Source: Muribaculaceae bacterium
Lineage (GTDB): Bacteria; Bacteroidota; Bacteroidia; Bacteroidales; Muribaculaceae
Assembly: GCA_009775355.1 (NCBI GenBank)
Contig: VSPN01000012.1
Span: 1 to 49,972, forward strand
Reading direction: 5' to 3'
Length of the DNA: 49,972 bases
Shown: positions 7,408 to 16,407 of the stretch, in pieces
How positions within the stretch are numbered: the stretch's first letter is position 1
Layout of the letters: each line of letters opens with the position of its first letter
The notes under the pieces: model-generated
What the model saw: only the letters and a program-made list of their open reading frames with translations
The model's database searches: none
Told to the model about the DNA's origin: nothing
Made by a program: the position numbers and the translations under genes

Positions 7408-9787
7408 TGTTTCCATAGTGGTAGCCGTCGCTGTAGGTGTAGCCATAGGTGGAGGCAGACGTGTGCGTACCGTTCAGTATTAGCGACATGTTTCTGTATA
7501 TCTTCTTCTGATAATAGTTCTCGAGTTCAGGGAGCTGACGGCGTTTGAGATTGCCGGTGCGGACTATAAACACACAATGCTCCGACACCCTCTCTATAAG
7601 GGTGGAGTCCGCCATCGACGTCACAGGAGGACAGTCGATGAACACATAACCGTATGCGCCGCTGAGTTCTTCGACAAGCTGTCTGAACCTCGGGCTTTCA
7701 AGAAGTTCGGTGGGATTGGGCGGAAATTTGCCTACAGGCATTACATCTGCGCCATGCATCTCTGGATCAGACACGACAAGTGTCCGCCAGTCTGATGTGC
7801 GTCCGGCCAGATAGTCGGAAAGGCCCTTTGACGGAGAACCGACGGTTTCCGACGCGGAGGCATGTCTGAGATCTCCGTCGATTACTATCACTTTCTGCTC
7901 CCGCAGGGCGAACGCCACTGCGAGATTTGTGGTGATGAAAGATTTTCCGCTCCCTGCATTGAGTGATGTGAACATCGTTACCGATCCTTTCGCGGAGGAG
8001 CCGTCCCCGCTGCGCTGTTCGTTGATGAACCTTATGTTGGCCCGGAGCACCCTGAAAGCATCATTGATGATATTCCGGTTGCCGGGTTCCACGACTATGG
8101 ATCCGGAATCAAGATCCTTCCTGCCGAACAGAGTTTTCTTTCGTCCGCCGGCATACCACTCCGGAATCTCGCCTATAAGTGGGATCGAGACACCATCAAG
8201 ATCCTTTCTTTCCCGCACCTTCGTGTCGAGCATGTTCCAAACATATGCGATTCCGAACGGCAATGCCAATCCGGCTGCGAAGGCGAATCCGAGAATGTAA
8301 ATTTTCCTCGGTGCCACGGGTTTGTCTGTGCCGAACGGTTTGAGCACGATTTCTGTGCGGCAGGACGTGTAGGCCTTGCTCAGCTCATTCTCCTCGCGTT
8401 TCTGCAGAAGGTAGAGATACAGGCTTTCCTTGACTTTCTGCTCACGCTCGATGCCGAGAAGATGATTGGCCTGTGTCGGCGTGCTCGCGATATTCATCTG
8501 CGCGCGTCCTTTCTCATCGCGGACATTGCGAAGCTGCGCGGTCAGTGACGCCACTTCGTTGTCCATCGCGCTTACAATGGCAGCTCGCATCGACATGAGT
8601 TCAGAGTCAAGCGATTTGATCATCGGATGATTATCTGATGAATTGACAACAAGCCGGTTGCGTTCGAGCAGTTTCTCGTTGTATTCGGTGATCTGGCGCT
8701 CTATGGCCTGGTTGCCTATGCCGGAGTTCGACGGGAGGACCCCGTCGCTGTGGGCGGCATCGCCGAGATACTGCCGCATGTAGCGTGTGACCTGCAGCAA
8801 GTTGGTCAGATCAAGAATTTGCTTGTCGGCGGCCTGATTGTCCTGCATGTAGATGGTGGCCGCCTGGCCGACATCAGGCAGAAGATGCCTTGACTGGTAT
8901 TCGGCGATGTTGCGGTCTACTCCTCCGAGTTCCCGCTCCAGACTCTCAAGACGGTCGTTGATAAACCGGCGTGTGGCGACCGACACCTCGTTGCGCTTCT
9001 CGAGCGACTTCTCGTTGTAGACGTCAATCAGGCAGTTTATGATATCGGCGGCACGCCCCGTGGAGTTGTCGCTGGCAATGATCTCGACAGTGTTGCCGTG
9101 TTTGTCTTCGAGATGTATATTGAATTTAGCACTATACGCCTTTATCGCGTCGATCATCGGTATGTGGCGCACCTGGATCCTGTATTCCTCTCCGGGTTTA
9201 TAGAACGGTGTGGCAACCACGGTCACCGGGCCCATGGGCGTACCGACGGTCTGGCCGAGCCTGAATGATCCGCGCGGGGCAGTGACCTTATCCTTGCGCA
9301 GCTTCATGTCGGAGAGAGTCACCTGACCGCCGGCCGAGACACTGACGACCAACGACGCGGCGTCTTCCTCCGGAACAGAGGGCATCGAGACCGAGACCGG
9401 GAGTGCCGATCCGTACAAAAGCCGGCTTCCAAGCAATTTCGGTTCTGTATATTCTGTCTGCAGGCCGAGACGCTCCACGATCTCTCGGACAAGATCCATG
9501 CTCTTGAGCTTTATGATCTCGTCGATCTGGTTTGTGCTCGTGCTGACGAGTCCCATGTCGGCAAATGTGCTCAGCTGCGAATTGATCGATCCTCCGTTGG
9601 TCTCATCGTTTATAACCATTTTGGCTGTGCGGGTGTATACCGGCATTTTCATCTGCACATACACGAATGCCAGGCTCACGCAGACAATGACCGAAAGCAA
9701 TATCAGCGGCCAGTGCCGTAGTGTGGCAGCAATCACCTCGACCAGCCGTATTTTTCCGGGATCGGAGTTAATTTCCTGATTATCCAT
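7400..9787 (-). CDS. wzc: Wzc-like tyrosine kinase/polysaccharide co-polymerase (copy downstream of the dehydratase)
   Basis: A 795-residue inner-membrane protein that controls polymer length and export. It has an N-terminal Wzz domain with a membrane segment at about 24-44, a long periplasmic coiled-coil/GNVR region, a second membrane segment near 495-515, and a cytoplasmic BY-kinase domain. The kinase has GSGKS at 612-616, a Walker A' with VIDGDLRH, and Walker B FIDCPP at about 716-721. The C-terminus ends in a tyrosine cluster (YGYTYSDGYHYG), the likely autophosphorylation site. I prefer ATG 9787 over 9820 because it aligns with the start of the second wzc. It is co-directional with the dehydratase upstream, 93 bases away. 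A paralogue is at 30707-33115, and no cognate low-molecular-weight phosphatase is seen. Confidence 0.92.
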   Translation of the reverse strand: MDNQEINSDPGKIRLVEVIAATLRHWPLILLSVIVCVSLAFVYVQMKMPVYTRTAKMVINDETNGGSINSQLSTFADMGLVSTSTNQIDEIIKLKSMDLVREIVERLGLQTEYTEPKLLGSRLLYGSALPVSVSMPSVPEEDAASLVVSVSAGGQVTLSDMKLRKDKVTAPRGSFRLGQTVGTPMGPVTVVATPFYKPGEEYRIQVRHIPMIDAIKAYSAKFNIHLEDKHGNTVEIIASDNSTGRAADIINCLIDVYNEKSLEKRNEVSVATRRFINDRLESLERELGGVDRNIAEYQSRHLLPDVGQAATIYMQDNQAADKQILDLTNLLQVTRYMRQYLGDAAHSDGVLPSNSGIGNQAIERQITEYNEKLLERNRLVVNSSDNHPMIKSLDSELMSMRAAIVSAMDNEVASLTAQLRNVRDEKGRAQMNIASTPTQANHLLGIEREQKVKESLYLYLLQKREENELSKAYTSCRTEIVLKPFGTDKPVAPRKIYILGFAFAAGLALPFGIAYVWNMLDTKVRERKDLDGVSIPLIGEIPEWYAGGRKKTLFGRKDLDSGSIVVEPGNRNIINDAFRVLRANIRFINEQRSGDGSSAKGSVTMFTSLNAGSGKSFITTNLAVAFALREQKVIVIDGDLRHASASETVGSPSKGLSDYLAGRTSDWRTLVVSDPEMHGADVMPVGKFPPNPTELLESPRFRQLVEELSGAYGYVFIDCPPVTSMADSTLIERVSEHCVFIVRTGNLKRRQLPELENYYQKKIYRNMSLILNGTHTSASTYGYTYSDGYHYGNNA

Positions 9788-9860
9788 AACGAAAGAGACA
9801 TCGTCCGTATCCGGACGCAATATATATGGTGTGGTTAGTTAGGTGCGGTGGAATGACTTG

Positions 9861-9885
9861 AATGAACCGTACCGGTCCGTTCATT
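9861..9885 (-). other. Hairpin at the end of the dehydratase gene
   Basis: An inverted repeat with 7-base arms AATGAAC and GTTCATT around a GC-rich, partly self-complementary centre spans the stop codon of the upstream dehydratase gene. There is no T-rich tail on the minus strand. A smaller hairpin (six-base arms CGTCCG and CGGACG, loop TATC) lies at 9802-9817 just before wzc. These could stabilise or process the mRNA, or weakly terminate it; no clear -7 box is seen in this 93-base gap. Confidence 0.4.
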
Positions 9886-11794
9886 CGGTATCGAGACATT
9901 CGTACCGCGAATTTCTGCTTTTGTATTCCGGAACAAGGCTCTTCATGCGCGCCACGATCTCCATGTCTTCCATCGACGCGCATTCTTCTATAAGACTTTT
10001 TATTCTGGCGTCTGTTTCGGCGAAACCATACTCCCTGACCTTTGCGATCTTTATCTTGGGATGAAATGTCTGACATGTTATCTCCTTACTGTCAAGCACC
10101 TCTTCATAAAGTTTCTCGCCGTCGCGGAGTCCTGTGTATACGATGTCGATATTCCGAGCCCCGCTCAACCGGATCATGCGCCTGGCAAGGTCGGAGATTT
10201 TCACAGGCTCACCCATGTCGAACACATAGATCTCGCCGCCATTGCCCATAGTGCCGGCTTCGATGACAAGCTTACAGGCCTCCTGGATCAGCATGAAGAA
10301 GCGAATTATGTCGGGATGAGTCACGGTGATCGGGCCACCTTCGCGTATCTGCCTCTGGAAAAGAGGAATCACAGACCCATTTGATCCGAGCACATTGCCG
10401 AAACGTGTGGTGACGAACTGCGTTCGTCCTTCGACGCTTCCCTCCTTCACCGCTTTGTCGAGCGACTGCACGTAGATCTCGCATATGCGTTTCGAACAGC
10501 CCATGACGTTGGTCGGATTGACAGCTTTGTCGGTCGATACCATCACGAACTTGCGTGTGCCGTATTTCACCGCGAGATCGGCTATGATCTTGGTGCCTGA
10601 TATGTTGTTGATGACACTTTCATACGGATTGTCCTCCATCATGGGGACATGCTTGTAGGCGGCGGCGTGGAACACATAGTCGGGATGAGTCTCGCCGAAT
10701 ATCCTCTCCATATTGGTCAGGTCGGTGATATCGGCCACTATCGTGTCTGCCTTGATGCTGGGCCATCGCTCGCGCATCTCAAGACGCACGTCGTGCATCG
10801 GAGTCTCGGCCTGGTCGATAAGCACCATTCTCGACGGCTTGTATGTGGCTATCTGGCGGACCATCTCTGATCCTATGCTGCCGGCAGCCCCGGTGATCAT
10901 GACAGTCCTGCCGGAGAGAAGATCGGCGGCCGCCTTCATGTCAACCTCTATTTTCTGCCTTGGCAGCAGATCTTCTATATCTATGGGCTTGAGATTCTTT
11001 TGTCTCAGAGCCGCTTTGGCGTCCCATTCCTGCGCGCCGGAGAAGACAAGTATCTTTATCCCCGCATCGGCAAGGCTGTCGACTATGTCGCTGTTGTCGC
11101 GCAGTGATTTCATATTCATCGGCGACACTATCAGAGTCTTTACATTATCGCGCATCATGCGGCTGTGGAGCTGGCTGTCGAACGGATGCACCCTCGCTCC
11201 CATAAGAAGCCGGTTCTGCATGTCCGACTCTTCTGTCACAAAGCCCGCGACTTTGTAATCTGTGTTTTCAGATGAATTGAGATTTTTGGCTATGGCCGCG
11301 CCTCCGTCCTTGACACCGAACACATAGACCGGCGTCCGGGCGTTGCTGTGTATGATATACTCATAAAGGGTCTTGACCCATATCCTTATCGTCCACAGGA
11401 ATGTTATGGCAAAAAGTCCGAATAGCACGATATCCGCCACGCTGAACGTCAGCAGGAATCCTGTCGGAGCGACCAGCAGCTGCATGATAAAAACAAGGAT
11501 GACAGCCAGAACGACGGCAAGCGTCACCCTGAAAAGGTCGGCAAACGAAGAATATCGTATCACACCTACGTAAGTGTGGAAAAGTCTGAAACCTATTATG
11601 AAGCAGATAAGGAAAACTCCAAGCGTACCTACAAGTGGCATGAACACGCGCGACACTTCTGCCGGACCATGATTGACCGAATAGGCCAGAAATCCGGCAA
11701 GAGTCACGAACAGCAGATCCAGTATCAGTATGCTCCAGTATGGCAAAGCTTCACGCGAGAAGTACCATCCGGCTAACTTTCTCAATGACTTCAT
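9881..11794 (-). CDS. PglF/FlaA1-type membrane nucleotide-sugar 4,6-dehydratase
   Basis: A 637-residue protein with four N-terminal membrane segments (about 20-138), a Rossmann-like middle domain, and a C-terminal extended SDR domain with TGAAGSIG at 301-308. The position of the catalytic tyrosine is a methionine (STDKA at 420-424, then M431 and K435). This is the hallmark of the WbpM/PglF/FlaA1 group, which uses an Asp-Lys pair for C4,C6 dehydration. The enzyme converts UDP-GlcNAc to UDP-4-keto-6-deoxy-GlcNAc, the first step to bacillosamine, QuiNAc or FucNAc sugars. It follows the PglE-like aminotransferase by three bases, which fits a PglF-PglE pair. The length is typical. Some relatives (CapD) make other keto sugars, so the exact product is inferred. 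Confidence 0.92.
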   Translation of the reverse strand: MKSLRKLAGWYFSREALPYWSILILDLLFVTLAGFLAYSVNHGPAEVSRVFMPLVGTLGVFLICFIIGFRLFHTYVGVIRYSSFADLFRVTLAVVLAVILVFIMQLLVAPTGFLLTFSVADIVLFGLFAITFLWTIRIWVKTLYEYIIHSNARTPVYVFGVKDGGAAIAKNLNSSENTDYKVAGFVTEESDMQNRLLMGARVHPFDSQLHSRMMRDNVKTLIVSPMNMKSLRDNSDIVDSLADAGIKILVFSGAQEWDAKAALRQKNLKPIDIEDLLPRQKIEVDMKAAADLLSGRTVMITGAAGSIGSEMVRQIATYKPSRMVLIDQAETPMHDVRLEMRERWPSIKADTIVADITDLTNMERIFGETHPDYVFHAAAYKHVPMMEDNPYESVINNISGTKIIADLAVKYGTRKFVMVSTDKAVNPTNVMGCSKRICEIYVQSLDKAVKEGSVEGRTQFVTTRFGNVLGSNGSVIPLFQRQIREGGPITVTHPDIIRFFMLIQEACKLVIEAGTMGNGGEIYVFDMGEPVKISDLARRMIRLSGARNIDIVYTGLRDGEKLYEEVLDSKEITCQTFHPKIKIAKVREYGFAETDARIKSLIEECASMEDMEIVARMKSLVPEYKSRNSRYECLDTE

Positions 11795-11797
11795 GAA

Positions 11798-13060
11798 TCA
11801 GATAATGGCAGACTTGATGGTTTCGACAATATACATGACGTCTTCGTCGGAGACACACGGCCCGGCAGGAAGACAGATTCCACGGCGGAAAAGATCTTCG
11901 CTGACTCCGTTGACATAGGCAGGCGCATTGCGGTATACCGGCTGGCGGTGCATGGGTTTCCACAACGGACGCGCCTCGACGTTGGCCTCGTCAAGAACAA
12001 CGCGCAATGCCTCCACATTGTTGTCGGGCTGACAGTCGGTCACTGCAGTGCGGGCGGCGTGTGTCACACCGGCGGCACCTCCCACCGCTCCAGTAACAAC
12101 GGCCGAATACGCATTTTCCTCACCTCTGACACGCACTCCGGGCTCAAGAGTGGCGGCGCACAGCCAGAAATTGGAATCATATCGATCCGACGGGTTTCGG
12201 TGCATTGTCACACCATCGGCACCGTCGAGAAGCAAGCAGTAGAGCTCCTGCACGTGACGGTGGTGGGCGATGTGATCATCGATCACAGTCATCTGTCCGC
12301 GTCCGATTCCGGCGCAGATATTACTCATGCGGTAGTTGAAACCGATATGCTCGTGCTGGTAATAGGGATAGCTCTCGCGGGCCTGGGTGGCATAGTAGAG
12401 TATCTCTTTTTTAGATGCGTCGTCGCGACAGACCAGAGCCCCGCCTCCTGAAGTGGTGATCATCTTGTTGCCGTTGAATGACAGGACACCGTATTCGCCG
12501 GTGGTTCCGAGCACCTGGCCGTCATAACGAGAGCCGAGACCCTCGGCCGCGTCTTCGACGACGGGTATGCCGTAACGGGCTGCCACTTCCATGATTCTGT
12601 CGATCTGGTAAGGCATGCCGTAAAGCGCGACAGGGACAATCGCCTTGGGGGTCTTGCCCGTGAGCGCTATCCGGTCGCGTATGGCCTCTTCGAGCAGGTC
12701 GGGATCCATGTTCCACGAATCGGGCTCGGAATCGACAAACACGGGTGTGGCACCGAGATATGTGACTGGATGACTTGAGGCGCAGAACGTGAATGTCTGC
12801 ACGATCACCTCGTCACCCGGGCCGACACCGCACGCGAGCAGCGCGAGATGCACCGCCGCCGTGCCTGAACTGAGTCCTACGACTTTCTTGTCAAGAGGAG
12901 TATCACCATGAAGGTCGTTGACGAATGTCTCAAGATCTTCTTCAAATGCATTGACATTCGGGCCCATGGGCACAACCCAGTTGGTATCGAACGCCTCTTT
13001 TATATAGTCCATCTCTTTGCCACTCATGTGGGCGAGGCAAAGGTATATACGGTTTCTCAT
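11798..13060 (-). CDS. PglE-like PLP-dependent sugar 4-aminotransferase
   Basis: A 420-residue DegT/DnrJ/EryC1 aminotransferase. It shows SSGTAAVHL at 64-72, VEDAAEGLGS with D170, and the PLP lysine K199 in FNGNKMITTSGGG. The opening (RIYLCLAHMSGKE) and ending (PLWKPMHRQPVY, LPAGPCVSDEDV) match the UDP-4-keto sugar aminotransferase group that includes PglE. It should turn the 4-keto sugar from the adjacent dehydratase into a 4-amino sugar with glutamate as donor. Unusual is an alanine/glycine-rich insertion at about residues 308-343 in a place where family members are usually shorter. The 66-base upstream gap holds an imperfect hairpin (13082-13103) followed by AAAAAGGA near the start, a likely ribosome binding site. 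Confidence 0.9.
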   Translation of the reverse strand: MRNRIYLCLAHMSGKEMDYIKEAFDTNWVVPMGPNVNAFEEDLETFVNDLHGDTPLDKKVVGLSSGTAAVHLALLACGVGPGDEVIVQTFTFCASSHPVTYLGATPVFVDSEPDSWNMDPDLLEEAIRDRIALTGKTPKAIVPVALYGMPYQIDRIMEVAARYGIPVVEDAAEGLGSRYDGQVLGTTGEYGVLSFNGNKMITTSGGGALVCRDDASKKEILYYATQARESYPYYQHEHIGFNYRMSNICAGIGRGQMTVIDDHIAHHRHVQELYCLLLDGADGVTMHRNPSDRYDSNFWLCAATLEPGVRVRGEENAYSAVVTGAVGGAAGVTHAARTAVTDCQPDNNVEALRVVLDEANVEARPLWKPMHRQPVYRNAPAYVNGVSEDLFRRGICLPAGPCVSDEDVMYIVETIKSAII

Positions 13061-13126
13061 GTCTTTAATATATTCCTTTTTCCATAACGTTCTGAACGTA
13101 TGGGAAAGTATAACAGCGGCACTATA

Positions 13127-13747
13127 TTAGTTGCCGCAAATGTCTCCGTGTCCGGGAAAAGTCTGATATTCATGAGAAATTTCGCGCAGCTTATCATACC
13201 ATTCCTGCGCGGTTTTTCTATCACTGTTAGGAAACGAGGCCACGACTTTCACGCCCGGAATATAGGAGTCGCCGGTGAAAAGCCACCTGTCAGTGCAAAA
13301 CACCATACAGCTTTTGTCATGCCCCGGAGTCGCAAAAGCTGTCATATGGCATCCGGTTATAGGACTGAATTCATCGCCATCACGCAGTGCCTGTATCCTG
13401 TCGGACTCTATCCTGACCGGATCGCAATGGTAGCGCGAGAAATTCCAGTCGTCGCGTGCGAGAGCCGCCTTGCCGAATTCCGAGGTAAGCACGACTGCTT
13501 CCGGCCATGCATCCATCATGGCGGAGAGTCCGTATATGTGGTCGTAATGAGTGTGGGTCAGAAGTATCGTCCGCACCTCAAGCCGGCGCTGGCTCAGATA
13601 TGCATGCAGAGGGGCAAAGTCTCCAGGATCGATCACCACGGCACAGGTGCCGCCGCTGATGACATAGGTGTTTGACGAGAACACACTGTTTACGAAACGA
13701 GAGACCGTGAGCTTGTAAGGCATGATTCTGTCATCGGGATCCGACAT
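13127..13747 (-). CDS. Metallo-beta-lactamase-fold hydrolase (glyoxalase II-like)
   Basis: A 206-residue soluble metallo-beta-lactamase-fold protein. HTHYDH at 65-70 is the zinc-binding HxHxDH motif. PGHDKS and TGDS supply further metal ligands, and PGHGD lies at the C-terminus. This arrangement and length resemble glyoxalase II-like thioester hydrolases. The start at 13747 is ten bases after the phosphoglycosyltransferase stop. An internal ATG at 13723 and a longer frame to 13801 are alternatives; the longer one overlaps the upstream gene. Its place between the initiating transferase and the aminotransferase suggests a role in the polysaccharide locus, perhaps hydrolysing an acyl thioester connected with the ACP cassette upstream. 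That role is speculation; it may be an unrelated housekeeping hydrolase caught in the operon. Confidence 0.85.
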   Translation of the reverse strand: MSDPDDRIMPYKLTVSRFVNSVFSSNTYVISGGTCAVVIDPGDFAPLHAYLSQRRLEVRTILLTHTHYDHIYGLSAMMDAWPEAVVLTSEFGKAALARDDWNFSRYHCDPVRIESDRIQALRDGDEFSPITGCHMTAFATPGHDKSCMVFCTDRWLFTGDSYIPGVKVVASFPNSDRKTAQEWYDKLREISHEYQTFPGHGDICGN

Positions 13748-13757
13748 CAGGGTCCGG

Positions 13758-14372
13758 TCAGTTATGGCCGTTGAAAGCCTCGGTGGTAGCCGAGCCTTCA
13801 CTGTTAATGCCGTCGCGCATGATGGTCTTTTTGAGGGTGGACCAGACTATGCGGCAGTCGGTGGCGAAAGAGATATGGTCGACATACCAGACGTCGTATT
13901 CGAATTTACGACACCAGGTCAGAGCATTGCGTCCGTTACACTGCGCCCATCCGGTTATGCCGGGACGCACCTCGTGTCGTCTCGCCTGCCCGGGCGAATA
14001 GAGCGGCAGATATTGCGGCAGCAGAGGCCGCGGACCGATAAGCGACATGTCGCCTTTCAGCACGTTCCAGAGCTGGGGCAGCTCGTCGATCGATGTGGAG
14101 CGCACAAAACGCCCGACGCGTGTGATCCGCTGTCCGTCGGGAAGCAGCCGGCCGTCGGCTCCGCGCTCGTCGGTCATGGTCTTGAACTTGATAATTCTGA
14201 ATATGCGCCCGTGCAGGCCGGGACGCTCCTGCGTGAAAAACGCGCCAGCTCCTTTGTTGGCGAAATGAAGCCACACTGTTACCACGGCAAGCGGGACGGC
14301 AAGAATGAGCAGCACCGAGCCGGATGCGGCAATGTCGATAACGCGTTTGAAAAAGTTTCTGTATATTTTCAT
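13758..14372 (-). CDS. PglC-like initiating phosphoglycosyltransferase
   Basis: A 204-residue monotopic phosphoglycosyltransferase of the minimal PglC/bacterial sugar transferase type. It has one N-terminal hydrophobic hairpin segment (about 12-36), the FKTM motif near 63-66, the catalytic Asp-Glu pair D96-E97 in SIDELPQ, and IGPRP near 112-116. It moves a phospho-sugar from a UDP donor to undecaprenyl phosphate and so starts each repeat unit. With PglF-, PglE- and PglD-like enzymes in the same locus, a di-N-acetylbacillosamine-like or related amino sugar is the likely first residue. It is the only initiating transferase in the window. ATG overlaps the TGA of the deacetylase gene (ATGA). Confidence 0.93.
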   Translation of the reverse strand: MKIYRNFFKRVIDIAASGSVLLILAVPLAVVTVWLHFANKGAGAFFTQERPGLHGRIFRIIKFKTMTDERGADGRLLPDGQRITRVGRFVRSTSIDELPQLWNVLKGDMSLIGPRPLLPQYLPLYSPGQARRHEVRPGITGWAQCNGRNALTWCRKFEYDVWYVDHISFATDCRIVWSTLKKTIMRDGINSEGSATTEAFNGHN

Positions 14373-15253
14373 TCCAAGTGAATCTGCGGAAATGACTGCG
14401 ATTGTCTTGCCGCTTCGTCAACTGACACGAACCTGTTGCGGTCGAGCAGATCCGACAGTCCGGCGAATGTTCGTTTGCGTCCGACGTTTGACTTGAGATA
14501 ACGCACGATGCGGTTGCGAAGCGTGCCTTCGGCCTTGAAATATCGGCTGTATTCCTCACGGGTCATCATCCGGGACTTGAAGTCGACAAGATCGGCGACA
14601 TGGAAATAGCACATCACGTAATCAGACTTGTCGATGAGTCTATGCACTAATCCGAGCGGGAGGAGGCGGAAATAGCCGCCGCCGGAATATGCGATCTTCC
14701 GGCCTATGACCGGGAGACGCCCCATTGTGATAGGAAACTCGTTGATCTCTGAGTGTGCGGTCAGGATGCGGCATGGTTTCTGCGATGCACTGAATTCGGG
14801 AAATCCTCCGAAATCGCGCACGGCAGGAAAAATTGACGCATCATTGGCAATGCCGCACTCGGCGAGCACGTCGAATGCCCAGATGTTGCTTTTGCCGATC
14901 GAAAAGGCCGGAGCCCGGTAACTTGTCACCGTTTTTCCGCTGCAGTTCTGCAACGCGTCTATGGCCTTGCGTGTGTCGGCCATGAATTCTTCGGGAGTCT
15001 GGCGGTTGACCCATTTGTGTGCCAGGGAGTGACATCCGATCTCATGCCCGCGGGCGGCGATGCGTCTCACCACGTCGGGAAAATGTTCAGCCAGTGCACC
15101 GAGACAAAAGAATGTGGCGCAAGTGGAATGGCTGTCAAGCAGGTCGAGCAAACGTTCGAGCATCGCAGTGTAAGCGTCATACTTCCACTGCTCTCCGGCT
15201 CGGAACATTTTTTCGATATACCATTCCTCTATGTCAAAACTCAGGATATTCAT
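14369..15253 (-). CDS. Polysaccharide deacetylase (NodB-homology, DUF3473 type)
   Basis: A 294-residue NodB-homology deacetylase. SFDIEEWY at 5-12 provides the catalytic aspartate, ATFFCLG lies near 46-52, GHEIGCHSLAHKW carries the metal histidines, and RAPAFSIG follows. The C-terminal extension with YFHVADL resembles the DUF3473 subgroup common in exopolysaccharide and O-antigen loci. No signal peptide is visible, so it probably acts in the cytoplasm on a sugar nucleotide or lipid-linked intermediate. It would remove an N-acetyl group and free an amine. It sits between an ATP-grasp ligase and the initiating transferase, which would suit exposing an amine for re-acylation. That order of events is inference. 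Confidence 0.87.
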   Translation of the reverse strand: MNILSFDIEEWYIEKMFRAGEQWKYDAYTAMLERLLDLLDSHSTCATFFCLGALAEHFPDVVRRIAARGHEIGCHSLAHKWVNRQTPEEFMADTRKAIDALQNCSGKTVTSYRAPAFSIGKSNIWAFDVLAECGIANDASIFPAVRDFGGFPEFSASQKPCRILTAHSEINEFPITMGRLPVIGRKIAYSGGGYFRLLPLGLVHRLIDKSDYVMCYFHVADLVDFKSRMMTREEYSRYFKAEGTLRNRIVRYLKSNVGRKRTFAGLSDLLDRNRFVSVDEAARQSQSFPQIHLE

Positions 15254-15266
15254 ACGTGTAGGGCAG

Positions 15267-16406
15267 TCAATGTGTCTTCTTGCGTATCCGGCCTCCTTTG
15301 AATTCTATCTTATTGAAGTTGGACGCAAGCGAAGCGAGCATGGCCCGCCAGTCGGCGCAGCCACCCTCCTGATAATATATGTCGCGGCCCCAGAATCTGA
15401 ACCATGACGGATCGGAACCGAATCTGCGCGGACTGCTGATGAACCACATCAGGTCAAGTCCTAGATAGCGCAGAGTCTTGCCGGGACAGTATTCATGCTC
15501 CGGCTGAGGCAGTCCGAGCGCGTCGGCCACAATTACGGCAGGGAAATTCACACCCGAGACGTAAGCGCCCCGCAGACTTGCCGGAACACGCGGGTTAATC
15601 TCTATGATGCGCCAGTCTCCCCCTTCTGTCTGAAGAATATCGAAATCGGCAAAACCTTCATAACCGATTATGCCGAGCGTCTTCATGCACAGCTCCACGA
15701 GCCGGGCATTCTCTACCGAGCGGCACATTGACGATGAGCCGCCCTGCAGCGGGTAGTAGCGTATTATCTCGAGGACTGCCGATCCGAGGCAAGCCCCGGA
15801 TGCGTCTCTGTAGACCATGACATTGAAGTAGGGGCGTCCGCCGCTTATGTATTCCTGCACATGACATGGACCGTAAATTTCTCTGACTCTGGCCACGGTG
15901 CGGGCGAGCAAAGACGGATCCGACACCTTCTCTATGCCTCGTGCCCCGACAGAGTGATCGGGTTTCACAAGGACAGGGAAGCGAAGCAAGGCCATATCGC
16001 TACCTGAAAGGCGGTCGTCGCCGAGAGTGCGCGGATGGGGAAGACCGTGCGCCTCGCACAAAGCCATAAGCCTGCGCTTGTCGGCGGCGGTCTCAAGACA
16101 TTCGGGATCAGGCACGCATGCCACGCAGGCGCCCTCTTCGAGAATGCGTTTCTTATTGACGCTCAACAGTGAGGCATAGCGGTCGCTCATCGGCAGGACA
16201 GCCTCCACTCCGTTGTCTCTGATATACACCACAAGGCCGCTGACATCGCTGCTGAAACTTGCCCCTCGACTGAAACCGAGTGCCGACGAACGGTGCGCGT
16301 AGTCTGAGGCCGGAGCCCATAACCCGGGCTCATAACCGGCATCGGCCAGTGAACGGGCGGCCGATATGGCCTGAAGACCTCCGCCGGCAAGTAATACACG
16401 CCTCAT
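15267..16406 (-). CDS. ATP-grasp carboxylate-amine ligase (first copy in map order)
   Basis: A 379-residue ATP-grasp protein of the carbamoyl-phosphate-synthase-like type. An N-terminal pre-ATP-grasp Rossmann domain (RRVLLAGGG at the start) is followed by the nucleotide-binding lysine segment FPVLVKPDHSVGARG, VQEYISGG, and the metal-binding EINPR segment near 270. Such enzymes form an amide (or similar) bond from a carboxylate, via an acyl phosphate, and an amine. In polysaccharide loci they can attach amino or hydroxy acids to amino sugars. The gene begins one base after the ketosynthase stop and belongs to the acyl cassette by spacing. The substrate is unknown. A second, different ATP-grasp gene lies at 26881-28092. 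Confidence 0.82.
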   Translation of the reverse strand: MRRVLLAGGGLQAISAARSLADAGYEPGLWAPASDYAHRSSALGFSRGASFSSDVSGLVVYIRDNGVEAVLPMSDRYASLLSVNKKRILEEGACVACVPDPECLETAADKRRLMALCEAHGLPHPRTLGDDRLSGSDMALLRFPVLVKPDHSVGARGIEKVSDPSLLARTVARVREIYGPCHVQEYISGGRPYFNVMVYRDASGACLGSAVLEIIRYYPLQGGSSSMCRSVENARLVELCMKTLGIIGYEGFADFDILQTEGGDWRIIEINPRVPASLRGAYVSGVNFPAVIVADALGLPQPEHEYCPGKTLRYLGLDLMWFISSPRRFGSDPSWFRFWGRDIYYQEGGCADWRAMLASLASNFNKIEFKGGRIRKKTH

Positions 16407-16407
16407 T

